This document shows, piece after piece, positions 36,168 to 45,024 of a stretch of 64,000 nt of DNA. Source of the stretch: Xanthobacter autotrophicus (lineage in GTDB: Bacteria; Pseudomonadota; Alphaproteobacteria; Rhizobiales; Xanthobacteraceae); NCBI RefSeq assembly GCF_005871085.1, contig NZ_VAUP01000042.1, forward strand, positions 160,650 through 224,649, written 5' to 3'. Below the pieces are notes generated by a model. The model made no database searches, had not been told where the DNA came from, and saw only the letters and a program-made list of their open reading frames with translations. The first letter of the stretch is position 1, and each line of letters opens with the position of its first letter. Made by a program: the position numbers and the translations under genes.

Positions 36168-38198
36168 TCAGCCCCTTTCATCCAAGTGAAAGCCGAAAAG
36201 ACCGCCCGTGTCGGCCGGGCTGGTCAGCAAGCCGGAATGGCTCTCCATGGCATCGAGGATCACCGTCACCTGCGTGCGCACATGCATCTGCGCCGGCATG
36301 CGGGACAGCGCGCCGAACGCCACGCGGGCGCTTGCCAGCTGGCCCGCGGCGAGCGCGCCGAGCGCCTGCGATAACACGCCGCGTTCGGCCTCCCCCGGAA
36401 GCGCCCTCAGGAGGGAGAGAACCGCCCGTCCGAGGGCGAGCAGCGCCATCAGGCCTCCGGCCTGTTCCGATGTCGCCTGCGGTGGCAGGGCCTCGATCCG
36501 CCGGGCCAGAAGCTCGGTCCAGCGCGCAGGAGCGGCAGGGCGTTCACCCCGGGCGAGACTCCGGAAATCGCGCAGCGACAGGGCCAGCAGGCGCCGCGCG
36601 CGCACCTCCGGCTCGATCACCGGCATGACGACGAAGAACAGCGTTCCGATGGCACTTCCGGAAACCAACGCAAGCGCGAGGTTGAAGTAACCGGACGCGC
36701 TGTAGGCAATCGGGTTGCCCACGCCGAGCAGCGGCAGGGAGGCGATGGACATGGCAAGGAAGACGATGGGGTGCCACGTTCCGGCCTGCATGATCCCGAT
36801 CGGCACCAGCACCAGGGCAAGCGCGGCAACCAGTGCCGGGAAGCTCGAGAGCGACGGCAGGACACCGAAATACAGGACACCGCCGACCACCGCCATCAGG
36901 GCCGCGCCCATCGTATAGTCCTTGGCGAGGGCGCGAGCCTGGTCCCCGAATGATCCGAACACCAGCGTGGCGACGGCGGCGAAGACCACGGCGAACGGGC
37001 CGCTGGGCCAGGCGGTGACGATCGAGAAGGTGGCGGTTGCAAGCACCGCCGCGAAGACCCTCACGCCACCCAGCAGGGCGGGGAGCGGGTCGGCGAGAAC
37101 CATGGGCGGTGTCGGCCAGCTCCGGCGTTCTCCCCCCTGGCCACGTAGCAGCATGACGCTGTCGGCCATCATCTCCAGGCTGATCACCACGTCGCGGGCC
37201 GCATCCACCACCATGCCGCTGGCCAGATCGGTGCTTGGGATGGCGCGGATGTCGGCGAGGACCTGCCGGCAGATGTCCCGAAACCGGGCCGGATCCCGGA
37301 CGATCTGCGCGGGATCGAGCCGCCCCAGCTGCGAGCCCAGCTGGCGTTTCAGGCTGACGGCGCCCGCGCCGGCCAAATCGTGACGATAGGTGACGTTTCG
37401 CCAGCCGAGCAGAGCCGTCAGCAGCGCAGCGGCCGTGGCGCGCAGGTTGCCGCTCCGGGACTGGAGGTAGGAGGATTCGCCGATGGCGTTGTCGATCGCG
37501 ATGTTGAGCGGACCCAGCGCCCGCGTGACGTTCCGCCGCGCGGTGCGCAGCTCCGGCGTTTCGTCCTGCGCGTGCAGCGTCGCGCGGAAGCCCGCCGCGA
37601 GCTGGCCGGCCGTATCTTCCAGCATCCCGGCGAGATGCCGCCCCGCCGCACCGAAATCGGTGACGAGAATGACCAGCGCCGCCGCTCCGATGCCGATGCC
37701 GATTTCACTCACGCGGGCGATGGCGAGGAAAAACGCCGAGGTCGGATCGCCGATCGTATCCGCGAAGATGATGGCGGAGGTGATACCCGCAAGCCCGGCG
37801 GCATAGGAGGCGAAATTCCGCAGCATCACCACGGCGAAGCCGCACAAGCCGCACCACAGTGCCAGAGAAAGCACCAGCGCGTTGCGGTCCTGAGCGAACA
37901 GCCCAAGCAACGCCACCATCACCAGCGCCCCGATGATGGTCCCGATGACGCGGTAGCGTCCTTTTTGCAGCGAGGCACCGAGGTTCGGCTGGCAGACGAT
38001 GGCCGCCGTCGTCGCCGCCCAGAACGAATTCTGGAGTTCGAGAAAATAGGTGATGTACAAGGCAAGGCAGACCGAGGTCGCGAGACGAACGCCGAACAGG
38101 GTGCGGGCTCCGAAGGGACGGAACGGCTCCAGTGCCCCGCGCAGCCGCGTGAGCGGACGATGCCATCTTTCGAAGCTTAAGTCTGACACGGTGCCCAC
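36168..38198 (-). CDS. FUSC-family (AaeB-like) efflux permease
   Basis: A 676-aa inner-membrane protein with two blocks of about six helices (residues 35-175 and 370-505), each followed by a soluble helical domain, the FUSC layout. It contains FGVRLATSVCLALYITYFL and FWAATTAAIVCQPNLGASL early in the first block. The family exports aromatic acids such as p-hydroxybenzoate together with an HlyD adaptor. GTG at 38198 or 38189 is the likely start, both with weak ribosome sites. It heads the three-gene efflux operon. The neighbouring ring hydroxylase and SDR genes suggest that the cargo is an aromatic intermediate, an inference. Confidence 0.88.
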   Translation of the reverse strand: MGTVSDLSFERWHRPLTRLRGALEPFRPFGARTLFGVRLATSVCLALYITYFLELQNSFWAATTAAIVCQPNLGASLQKGRYRVIGTIIGALVMVALLGLFAQDRNALVLSLALWCGLCGFAVVMLRNFASYAAGLAGITSAIIFADTIGDPTSAFFLAIARVSEIGIGIGAAALVILVTDFGAAGRHLAGMLEDTAGQLAAGFRATLHAQDETPELRTARRNVTRALGPLNIAIDNAIGESSYLQSRSGNLRATAAALLTALLGWRNVTYRHDLAGAGAVSLKRQLGSQLGRLDPAQIVRDPARFRDICRQVLADIRAIPSTDLASGMVVDAARDVVISLEMMADSVMLLRGQGGERRSWPTPPMVLADPLPALLGGVRVFAAVLATATFSIVTAWPSGPFAVVFAAVATLVFGSFGDQARALAKDYTMGAALMAVVGGVLYFGVLPSLSSFPALVAALALVLVPIGIMQAGTWHPIVFLAMSIASLPLLGVGNPIAYSASGYFNLALALVSGSAIGTLFFVVMPVIEPEVRARRLLALSLRDFRSLARGERPAAPARWTELLARRIEALPPQATSEQAGGLMALLALGRAVLSLLRALPGEAERGVLSQALGALAAGQLASARVAFGALSRMPAQMHVRTQVTVILDAMESHSGLLTSPADTGGLFGFHLDERG

Positions 38199-38313
38199 CG
38201 TTGCTATGCCATGTTGGGCCCATCCGGGCTTTTTTCAGCATAGTCGCGGCCAGCCATGGAAAAACTATACGTACGCTCCCTGGGACCTACCTTGGTTTAA
38301 CTGCGACGCCGGA

Positions 38314-39429
38314 TCAGTCCAGCGAACGGCCAAGCCGTTGCCCGTAGGCCACGATGGCCGCTCCCGCCGGCGCCCGCTCCGCCTCATAGGCGGCAAGCGC
38401 CGCGTCGAGGTCGGTGGCGCGGGTCAGCGCATCGCGCAGGGCGAAGGCATCGCCCGCCGCCTTGGCGACCCCCATCGCGGTATGGGGCCGCGCCACGAAT
38501 GCCGCATCGCCCATCAACGCCACCCGCCCTGAAACCATGTGCGCGGGCGCATAGTCGAAGATGGCGTGAAGGAACGGCCGAGGCTCGGCCGCCACCGCCG
38601 CGGCGAAGGCGGGGGGCAGCAGCCGTTCCGCATCCGCCTTCATGGCAGCGACCGTCTCCGGGCGCACCCGGCCGGGGGCGAGGGAGACGGGGCGGCGCAC
38701 GCCGTCCCTATCCGTGAGGGCGCCATCGAGTTCATCCGGCGTGTAGCGGCGGTACCAGACCCAATTATAGCGGCGGCGATCCACGGCGGTGGAGCCGTCG
38801 GGTCCGGGAACCAGATAGCCGAGGATTTGGGAGCCCGGCATCTCGTAGAACGCGAAGCGATCAAAAAGCTGCGCCGCCGCCATTTGCGGAACCTGCCCCT
38901 CGGGCACGAGGCCGCGCCACGTGGCATAGCCCACATAGTCCGGCTGCGAATGCGGGCCGGAGACCGCCACGCGCATGGTCGAGCCGACCCCGTCGGCGCC
39001 GATCACCAGGTCCGCCTTCTCCTGCCCGCCATCTTCATAGCTCACCCGGGCGCCATCCGGCTCTTGCACCACGGCGACGGCCTGGCGCCCGGTGTGATAG
39101 CGATCATCGGGCAGCAGCTCGCGGAAGGTGCGAAACAGCACGTCCCAGGAGAGCTGCGTCTGCGGGGTCCTTTGCCGATGGATGACCTGCCCCGCGTGGT
39201 CGAGATAGATCCGCTCGTGGGCCGTCACCCCGATATGGGCCAGATGCTCGACGCCGACTTCGCGCAGGATGGCGAAGACTTCGCGCTGGGCGACGAGGCC
39301 CGCCCCGCGTCCTTCCAGCCCGTGGACCGAGCGCTCGGTCACGGTCACATCGAAGCCGGCCCGGTGCAGCAGCACGGCGGCGAACAGGCCGCCGATGGAA
39401 CCGCCGACGATGAGGAGGCGAGGGCTCAT
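38314..39429 (-). CDS. FAD-dependent monooxygenase (second copy type)
   Basis: A 371-aa aromatic-ring hydroxylase-type flavoprotein with LLIVGGSIGGLFAAVLLHRAG, the DG motif IGADGVGSTMR and the GD motif [21 protein letters not shown]. It resembles the protein encoded at 20676-21938 along its whole length, including GYATWRGLVPEG and WVWYRRY stretches, so the two are paralogues. ATG 39429 is the supported start. It shares its direction with the SDR gene upstream (25 bases) and the efflux operon downstream (115 bases). The substrate is unknown; hydroxylation of an aromatic or pyridine-type ring is expected. Confidence 0.85.
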   Translation of the reverse strand: MSPRLLIVGGSIGGLFAAVLLHRAGFDVTVTERSVHGLEGRGAGLVAQREVFAILREVGVEHLAHIGVTAHERIYLDHAGQVIHRQRTPQTQLSWDVLFRTFRELLPDDRYHTGRQAVAVVQEPDGARVSYEDGGQEKADLVIGADGVGSTMRVAVSGPHSQPDYVGYATWRGLVPEGQVPQMAAAQLFDRFAFYEMPGSQILGYLVPGPDGSTAVDRRRYNWVWYRRYTPDELDGALTDRDGVRRPVSLAPGRVRPETVAAMKADAERLLPPAFAAAVAAEPRPFLHAIFDYAPAHMVSGRVALMGDAAFVARPHTAMGVAKAAGDAFALRDALTRATDLDAALAAYEAERAPAGAAIVAYGQRLGRSLD

Positions 39430-39454
39430 GATGCAGGTCTCTCCCGGCGCGGCA

Positions 39455-40231
39455 TCAAACGATGAATTCGATGACACCGCCATCGACGCGCAGCGCGGCA
39501 CCGGTGGTGGCGGAGGCGAGCGGCGAAGCGATGTAGACCGCCATGTTGGCGACCTCCTCCACGGTCGCCGGCCGGCCGATGATCGAGCTGGGCCGATGCG
39601 CCTTGACGAAATCGACGCCCGCCTGCTCCAGGGTCTTCCCCGCCGCGACCTCGTCCTTCAGCATCTCCGCGACACCTTCGGACAGCGTCGGACCCGGCAG
39701 GATCGAATTGACGGTCACGCCCGTCCCGGCCATGCGCTTGGCAAGCCCCCGGGCAAGCGCGACGTCGGCCGTCTTGCTCACCCCGTAATGGATCATGTCC
39801 GCCGGAATGTTGAAGCCGGATTCCGACCCCAGGAACAGCATGCGGCCCCAGCCGCGCTGCCCCATGCCGGGCAGATAGGCGCGGGCAAGGCGCACGCCGG
39901 ACATGACATTGATGTTCCAGTGCCGCTCCCAGACCGCGTCGTCGGTCTCGAAGAAGTCGGACGGCTGGAAGATGCCAAGATTGTTCACGACGATGTCGAA
40001 AGCAGGCTCGGCCGCAACAAGCTCGGCGGCGCCTTCAGCGGTGCCGAGATCGATGGCGCGGCCGCGCGCCACGCCGCCGAGCCGGGCGACGGCCGCGTCC
40101 ACCTTCGCCTCCGATCGCCCGTTGAGGACAACCTGGGCGCCGGCCTCATGCAATCCCCTGGCGATGGCAAATCCGATGCCCTCGGTCGAACCGGTGACGA
40201 GCGCGGACTTTCCCGAAAGGTCGATGTTCAT
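39455..40231 (-). CDS. Short-chain dehydrogenase/reductase
   Basis: A 258-aa classical SDR. Cofactor motif TGSTEGIGFAIARGL, the NNLG segment, and active-site residues in LFLGSESGFNIPADMIHYGVSK (Ser-Tyr-x-x-x-Lys, quoted by its parts SES and YGVSK) are intact, ending with the usual GAALRVDGGVI. ATG 40231 follows AGGAG. It probably oxidises or reduces an alcohol/carbonyl intermediate together with the adjoining monooxygenase. Confidence 0.9.
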   Translation of the reverse strand: MNIDLSGKSALVTGSTEGIGFAIARGLHEAGAQVVLNGRSEAKVDAAVARLGGVARGRAIDLGTAEGAAELVAAEPAFDIVVNNLGIFQPSDFFETDDAVWERHWNINVMSGVRLARAYLPGMGQRGWGRMLFLGSESGFNIPADMIHYGVSKTADVALARGLAKRMAGTGVTVNSILPGPTLSEGVAEMLKDEVAAGKTLEQAGVDFVKAHRPSSIIGRPATVEEVANMAVYIASPLASATTGAALRVDGGVIEFIV

Positions 40232-40320
40232 CAACTGCTCCTGTCTTTCAAAGCCGGTGCGACGGCGTGGCGGCAAACCGGCGGTGTCTTGTCTGGCTCA
40301 GCGCGAGGGCTGGGCACCCA

Positions 40321-40560
40321 TCATCGCACGGCGGGCCCTTGCCCCATCAGGGGGAAGCGTTCAGAGCCGGCTGCCGGTGAACCCTCCACCCCATTCTGCC
40401 CGTGGCAGACGGCCCCTTCCAGATGGATGCAGCGGACCTTGCCCGAAGTCCGGCCGAGCAGGGCCGCGAGCGCGTCCCGCAGCACGCCGAGCGGCAGCGT
40501 ACCGGGCGCGGCGTGACGGATGCCGCAGTCTCCGATCAGCGAGAGAGCGCCGCCGCGCAT
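40321..40560 (-). CDS. Possible small gene or gene remnant
   Basis: A 79-codon frame, MRGGALSLIGDCGIRHAAPG and on, with the G/C-ending codon bias of real genes but no good ribosome site and no family that I recognise. It lies 89 bases before the SDR gene on the same strand. It may be the remains of a longer gene, or chance. Confidence 0.25.
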   Translation of the reverse strand: MRGGALSLIGDCGIRHAAPGTLPLGVLRDALAALLGRTSGKVRCIHLEGAVCHGQNGVEGSPAAGSERFPLMGQGPAVR

Positions 40561-41069
40561 GATCTGCGCACGGTGGAACCATATGGACTGAGGGGGAAGA
40601 GATGGGTGCGATCACCCCTCGCCATGCGGAGGCGGACCCGGTGCGCGCCACGGGACCGGCACGGATCAAGGTTATGGCAACACCGCGTTTGATCATCATC
40701 CGCCCCCCGCCGTGGAACCACAATGGCTCGGAAAGACCTGCCCCTCTTCCTGGAACGCACGGGCCATGGACCAGCGGCGGGACCTGGAAGGCGCGCCACC
40801 GCATCCGCAGTGCCCCCCAGATAAGACTGCTCTCATCCGCGACCGCATGCCCATGCGGCGCGCGCGGGGAGCCGGGCGCAAGGCACAGGGAGCGCCGGCG
40901 ATCCTGATGGGCGCGGGAAATCCGCGGACGGGCACCCCGCCTGATCCCCCCGGAGCTGCTACGCGGCTTCAGGCCTTCCGGAGCACGCAGAAGGTGAGGT
41001 TCTGGCGGACCGCTCGCATGCGGGGGCCAGGCCCCATCCCATCCATCCGCGCGCCATGCGGCGCACTGA

Positions 41070-41083
41070 AGTCCATATGGACT
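41070..41083. promoter_or_regulatory. Perfect 14-base palindrome AGTCCATATGGACT
   Basis: The site is a perfect inverted repeat in an otherwise gene-free stretch. A related copy, CCATATGGACTGA, lies at 40579-40591, about 490 bases away nearer the SDR gene. Two related sites between divergent genes fit binding by a MarR- or LysR-like dimer, but the regulator is not in view. Confidence 0.4.
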
Positions 41084-41385
41084 CAAGCAGAAATGATAGT
41101 CGCCGCCTCATGATCGGTCTTTTGTATTTCGGCGATAAACCCATGTATAGGTGATCCACGCACGTCCGACAGCTAAGTTGGATGTTGTCCGGGGCGCACT
41201 TCAAGCCTCAAGAGCGCACCCGTACCGGCAATACGCCCGCAACGCAGTCGCGTGCAGGGCCGCTCGATCATCGCATCTCAAATTCGCATTCCCGCGTCTC
41301 CGCGGGAGCGGGGACGGCTGTCGCCGCCACCTCGATCCGTCCCGCGGAGACGCCGGCCGCTTCACACAGCAGAAGGACCAGGACC

Positions 41386-42222
41386 ATGGGTTACGTCACC
41401 ACCAAGGACGGCGTTGACATCTTCTTCAAGGACTGGGGCCCGAAGGAGGCCCAGCCCATCGTCTTCCATCATGGCTGGCCGCTGTCGTCGGACGACTGGG
41501 ATGCGCAGATCCTGTTCTTTCTCCAGCACGGCTTCCGCGTGGTCGCCCACGACCGTCGCGGCCACGGCCGCTCGGCCCAGGTGAGCGAAGGCCATGACAT
41601 GGACCATTACGCCGCCGACGCGGCCGCGGTGATGGAACATCTCGACCTGAAGAATGCTGTGCATATCGGCCATTCCACCGGTGGCGGCGAGGTGGCGCGC
41701 TACGTGGCCCGCCACGGCCAGCCCCAGGGACGCGTGGCAAAGGCGGTGCTGGTGAGCGCGGTGCCGCCGCTGATGGTGAAGACCGAGGCCAATCCCGGCG
41801 GCACCCCGATCGAGGTGTTCGACGGCTTCCGCGCGGCGCTCGCGGCCAACCGCTCGCAATTCTACCTGGATGTGGCATCCGGGCCGTTCTACGGCTTCAA
41901 CCGCCCCGGTGCGAAGGTCTCGCAGGGCGTGATCCAGAATTGGTGGCGCCAGGGCATGGTCGGTAGCGCGAAGGCGCACTACGAAGGCATCAAGGCCTTC
42001 TCCGAGACGGACCAGACCGAAGACCTGAAAAGGATGGCCGTGCCCACCCTCGTCCTCCATGGCGATGCCGATCAGGTGGTGCCCATCGATGATGCCGGGC
42101 GTCTCAGCGTGAAGCTTGTGCAGAACGGGACACTGAAGGTCTATCCGGGCTTTCCCCACGGCATGCTGACGGTCCACGCCGACATCCTCAATCCCGACCT
42201 GCTCGCCTTCGTGAAGGCCTGA
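41386..42222 (+). CDS. Alpha/beta hydrolase, arylesterase/non-heme chloroperoxidase type
   Basis: A 278-aa alpha/beta hydrolase. Oxyanion loop [12 protein letters not shown], nucleophile elbow GHSTGGGE (Ser97), acid in HGDADQVVP (Asp227 or 229) and His258 in GFPHGM complete the triad. This is the esterase subgroup with cofactor-free haloperoxidase/perhydrolase activity. ATG 41386 follows AAGGACC. Next to Dps, peroxiredoxin and DsbA genes, a role near peroxide or peracid chemistry is conceivable but not shown. Confidence 0.9.
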   Translation: MGYVTTKDGVDIFFKDWGPKEAQPIVFHHGWPLSSDDWDAQILFFLQHGFRVVAHDRRGHGRSAQVSEGHDMDHYAADAAAVMEHLDLKNAVHIGHSTGGGEVARYVARHGQPQGRVAKAVLVSAVPPLMVKTEANPGGTPIEVFDGFRAALAANRSQFYLDVASGPFYGFNRPGAKVSQGVIQNWWRQGMVGSAKAHYEGIKAFSETDQTEDLKRMAVPTLVLHGDADQVVPIDDAGRLSVKLVQNGTLKVYPGFPHGMLTVHADILNPDLLAFVKA

Positions 42223-42332
42223 GGCGCCGCGCGCGATGCCGTCGGCTTCCCGAAGCCGGCGGTGTCGCGCCGCAGGTCCGAGAACCCGCACCTTGCCACG
42301 GGCACGACGAGGCCATCGAGCGGACCTCGCGC

Positions 42333-42974
42333 ATGACCGACATCAATTCCATCCTTGTGCTCCTCGCGGGTGTCGTCGTGGCCAGCTGGGTCGGCCGCGC
42401 CCTGGCCGACCGCATCGCCCTGCCCCTGGTCCAGGTCGCGGCGGGTGTGGTCATCGGCTTCCTCACCACCTTCGACACGCCGCTGAGGCCGGAACTATTC
42501 TTCCTCTTCTTCCTCATCTTCCTGCCGCCGCTCCTGTTTTTCGACGGGTGGCGCGCTTCCAAGACGGATCTTGCGGCGAATGCCCCGCTCGTCTTGTCGT
42601 TGGCGTTGGGTCTTGTGGTCTTCACCGTCGGCGGCGTGGGTGTGATGCTTCACCTCCTCATTCCCGCCATGCCACCGGCCATGTGCTTCGCGCTCGCGGC
42701 GGTCCTGTCTCCCACCGACGTGGTGGCCGCAGGCGCCATCGCCACCCACATTTCCATTCCCACACGCATTCTCCGGCTGCTGGAAGCCGAGGCCCTGTTC
42801 AACGATGCCGCCGCGCTGATCTGCCTGCGCCTCGCCGTGGCTGCGGCTCTGACCGGCATCGTGCCCGGACTGGGCTCCTTCGCGGATTTCGCAGGGGCGG
42901 CCGGTGGCGGCATCGCCGTCGGCGGCGCGTTCAGCTGGGCGGTGTCCGATCAGCTCGGGCCAGGGGCGGCCTGA
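42333..42974 (+). pseudogene. Truncated CPA1-type Na+/H+ antiporter
   Basis: The 213-aa product begins as a NhaP-type antiporter (ALPLVQVAAGVVIGF, then LSPTDVVAAGAIA and LEAEALFNDAAALI, which include ion-binding-type acidic residues) but stops after about six helices. Full-length relatives are around 500 aa. The 250 bases after the stop show no continuation in any frame, so the 3' half has been lost, not just frameshifted. The start is supported by the family-like N-terminus. It is probably non-functional, unless a half-size product is used. Confidence 0.75.
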
Positions 42975-43226
42975 GCGCGCGTGGCGCCTGCCCCCACCCC
43001 CCTCTGTCAAGGGCACCCACGTCACCCCTCGCCCGTTGCCGGTTCACCTTGGGCCCGACCTTCGGAGAGGACCGGCAAACTCAAGTATGAGCGGACCAAC
43101 CCAACGACCGATTTCGGCCCGACGGCCGGGGCTTTACCTTCAAGACCGTGATGACAGCGGCTTTCACCGCAGCGCCGCGCAAGCCGCCGCCACGCTGAAT
43201 ATTTCTTCATTCAAGGAGTTTCCGTC

Positions 43227-43745
43227 ATGACCCATACCCCGGCCAAGATGCGCCAGATCGCGCCGCTGCGTACCCCCAGCGATCTCGGCGAAGAAGCCAC
43301 GCGCGACATTGCCGCCGCCCTGACCACGCTGCTGGCGGATGTCTTCGCGCTTTATTTGAAGACCAAGAATTTTCACTGGCATATGTCCGGCCCGCATTTC
43401 CGTGACTACCACTTGATGCTTGACGACCAGGGCGAACAGCTGTTTGCCATGACCGACGACATCGCCGAGCGCGCGCGCAAGGTCGGCGGCACCACCCTGC
43501 GGTCGATCGGCCAGATCCAGCGGCTCCAGCGCATCGCCGACAATGACGCCGACTTCGTGACCGCCCCGGACATGCTGGCCGAGCTGGCGCAGGACAATCA
43601 GCAGCTCACCGCCTTCCTGCGCGCCACCCATGCGGTGTGCGACGAATACAATGATGTGGCCACCGCCAGCGTGATCGAGAACTGGATCGACCAGACCGAG
43701 CGCCGCACCTGGTTCCTCTACGAAGCGACCCGCTCCAACCACTGA
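43227..43745 (+). CDS. dps: Dps-family DNA-protecting ferritin
   Basis: A 172-aa four-helix mini-ferritin. The ferroxidase motif KNFHWHMSGPHFRDYHLMLD and the following Gln-Glu-Phe-like helix with MTDDIAERARKVGG are intact, as is the last helix with WFLYEAT. Dps forms a 12-subunit shell that stores iron, consumes peroxide and shields DNA. A strong ribosome site (CAAGGAG) precedes ATG 43227. It heads a stress set with a peroxiredoxin and a DsbA-like protein. Confidence 0.95.
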   Translation: MTHTPAKMRQIAPLRTPSDLGEEATRDIAAALTTLLADVFALYLKTKNFHWHMSGPHFRDYHLMLDDQGEQLFAMTDDIAERARKVGGTTLRSIGQIQRLQRIADNDADFVTAPDMLAELAQDNQQLTAFLRATHAVCDEYNDVATASVIENWIDQTERRTWFLYEATRSNH

Positions 43746-43816
43746 ACGCACCCCTGGTGTCCTGCGGCCGGACGGCCTTCGCGCCGGCCGGCGCCCTTCA
43801 ATGCGGAGCTGACCTG

Positions 43817-44332
43817 ATGTCCAACCCGAACGTGCCCCCCTCCGCCGGCCCCCTCAAGGCCGGTCAGTCGGCGCCGGTATTCTCGCTTCCCTCCACCCCC
43901 GACCAGATGCTGTCGCTGTCCGATCTCAGGGGGAACCCCGTCATCATCGCCTTCTATCCGGCGGACTGGAGCCCGGTCTGCGGCGACCAGATGGGGCTCT
44001 ACAACGGGGTGCTTCCCGAATTTCACCGCTATGGCGCCCAACTCGTCGGCATTTCGACGGACGGCGTGTGGTGCCATGCGGCCTTCGCCAGCGCGCGCAA
44101 GCTGCACTTTCCCCTGCTGGCCGACTTCGAGCCCAAGGGCGCGGTAGCGCGCAGCTACGGCGTTTATCGAGACCATGAAGGCACCTCGGAACGGGCGCTT
44201 TTCGTCATCGACGGCGAAGGCGTCATCCGCTGGAGCTACGTCTCCCCCGTCGGCCTCAATCCGGGAGCGGACGGCATCCTGAATGCGCTGGACGCGATGG
44301 TCGGCCAGCCCCAAGCCGCCGGAGCCCTGTGA
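43817..44332 (+). CDS. Peroxiredoxin (AhpC/TSA family)
   Basis: A 171-aa thioredoxin-fold peroxidase. The peroxidatic site is FYPADWSPVCGDQM (Cys55). One further cysteine is not placed as in typical 2-Cys enzymes, so the resolving thiol may come from a partner. ATG 43817 follows GGAG. Its stop codon overlaps the start of the DsbA-like gene (TGATG), so the two are translationally coupled; the CPYC protein is a natural candidate for reducing it, an inference. Confidence 0.9.
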   Translation: MSNPNVPPSAGPLKAGQSAPVFSLPSTPDQMLSLSDLRGNPVIIAFYPADWSPVCGDQMGLYNGVLPEFHRYGAQLVGISTDGVWCHAAFASARKLHFPLLADFEPKGAVARSYGVYRDHEGTSERALFVIDGEGVIRWSYVSPVGLNPGADGILNALDAMVGQPQAAGAL

Positions 44333-44862
44333 TGAGCCACCTCACAACAGCCGTCAGTGCCGACGACCACGCGCTCGGGCCGGACGACGCGCCCGTCACC
44401 CTCGTCGAGTACGGCGATTACGAATGCCCCTATTGCGGGGAAGCCTATCCGGTGCTCAAGGCCGTCCAGCATGCGCTGGGAAAGCAGCTGCGCTTCGTGT
44501 TCCGCAACTTCCCGCTGACAGACGCCCATCCCCATGCCGGCCGGGCCGCCGAGTTCGCCGAAGCTGCGGCCAGCGTGGGCCAGTTCTGGGCGGCCCACGA
44601 CATGCTCTATGAGCATCAGGACGCGCTCGACGATGAAAGCCTGATCGCCTACGGCCGTGTTCTCGGCATCGGCGATGCGGCGTTGCAGGCGGGGTTCGAT
44701 GGCCGTTTCGACCCGAAGATCCGCCATGACTTCACCAGTGGTGTGCGCAGCGGTGTCAATGGCACGCCGTGCCTGTTCATCAACGGCGAACGCTATGACG
44801 GTCCCCGCGACGTCGACGCGCTTGTTGCGGTGATCCGCTCGGCCGCGAAGGCGCGGGCCTGA
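44332..44862 (+). CDS. Cytoplasmic DsbA-family thioredoxin-fold oxidoreductase
   Basis: A 176-aa protein with redox motif YGDYECPYCGEAYP near residues 27-40 and cis-Pro loop GVNGTPCLFINGERY. It lacks a signal peptide, unlike classical DsbA, so it should work in the cytoplasm as a thiol reductase or disulfide carrier. It begins within the peroxiredoxin stop codon; an in-frame GTG at 44329 is less likely. Confidence 0.9.
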   Translation: MSHLTTAVSADDHALGPDDAPVTLVEYGDYECPYCGEAYPVLKAVQHALGKQLRFVFRNFPLTDAHPHAGRAAEFAEAAASVGQFWAAHDMLYEHQDALDDESLIAYGRVLGIGDAALQAGFDGRFDPKIRHDFTSGVRSGVNGTPCLFINGERYDGPRDVDALVAVIRSAAKARA

Positions 44863-44903
44863 GACACAGGCGTCCGCCAACGCCTCACGCCCGGAGGATC
44901 GCC

Positions 44904-44925
44904 GGCGCGCCGGAAATGGCGCGCC
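44904..44925. terminator. GC-rich hairpin after the peroxiredoxin-DsbA genes
   Basis: GGCGCGCC (44904-44911), loop GGAAAT and GGCGCGCC (44918-44925) form a perfect eight-base stem 42 bases after the DsbA-like stop. No T-run follows, so termination efficiency is uncertain. Confidence 0.45.
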
Positions 44926-45024
44926 CTGACGGTCATCCGCCATCGACCCATCATTCAAACCCGCCCGGTGCTGTCGGCAGCGCGAGAACCGATCATCCCG
45001 GGAAACTCAGGATTACTCTTCGCC

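Larger units (their letters stand above)
40232..41385. other. Long intergenic region
   Basis: About 1.15 kb between the divergent SDR and hydrolase genes. Apart from a weak 79-codon frame (40321-40560) no gene is supported: overlapping frames on both strands are Arg/Pro/Ala-rich shadows. Two CCATATGG-centred palindromes (40579-40586 and 41070-41083) stand out. Slightly AT-rich DNA at 41085-41180 may hold the hydrolase promoter. Confidence 0.5.

Noticed and set aside
38216..38235. GCCC-ATCC-GGGC followed by six T on the plus strand, like a terminator
   Set aside because: The stem is only four bases, and no plus-strand gene ends there.
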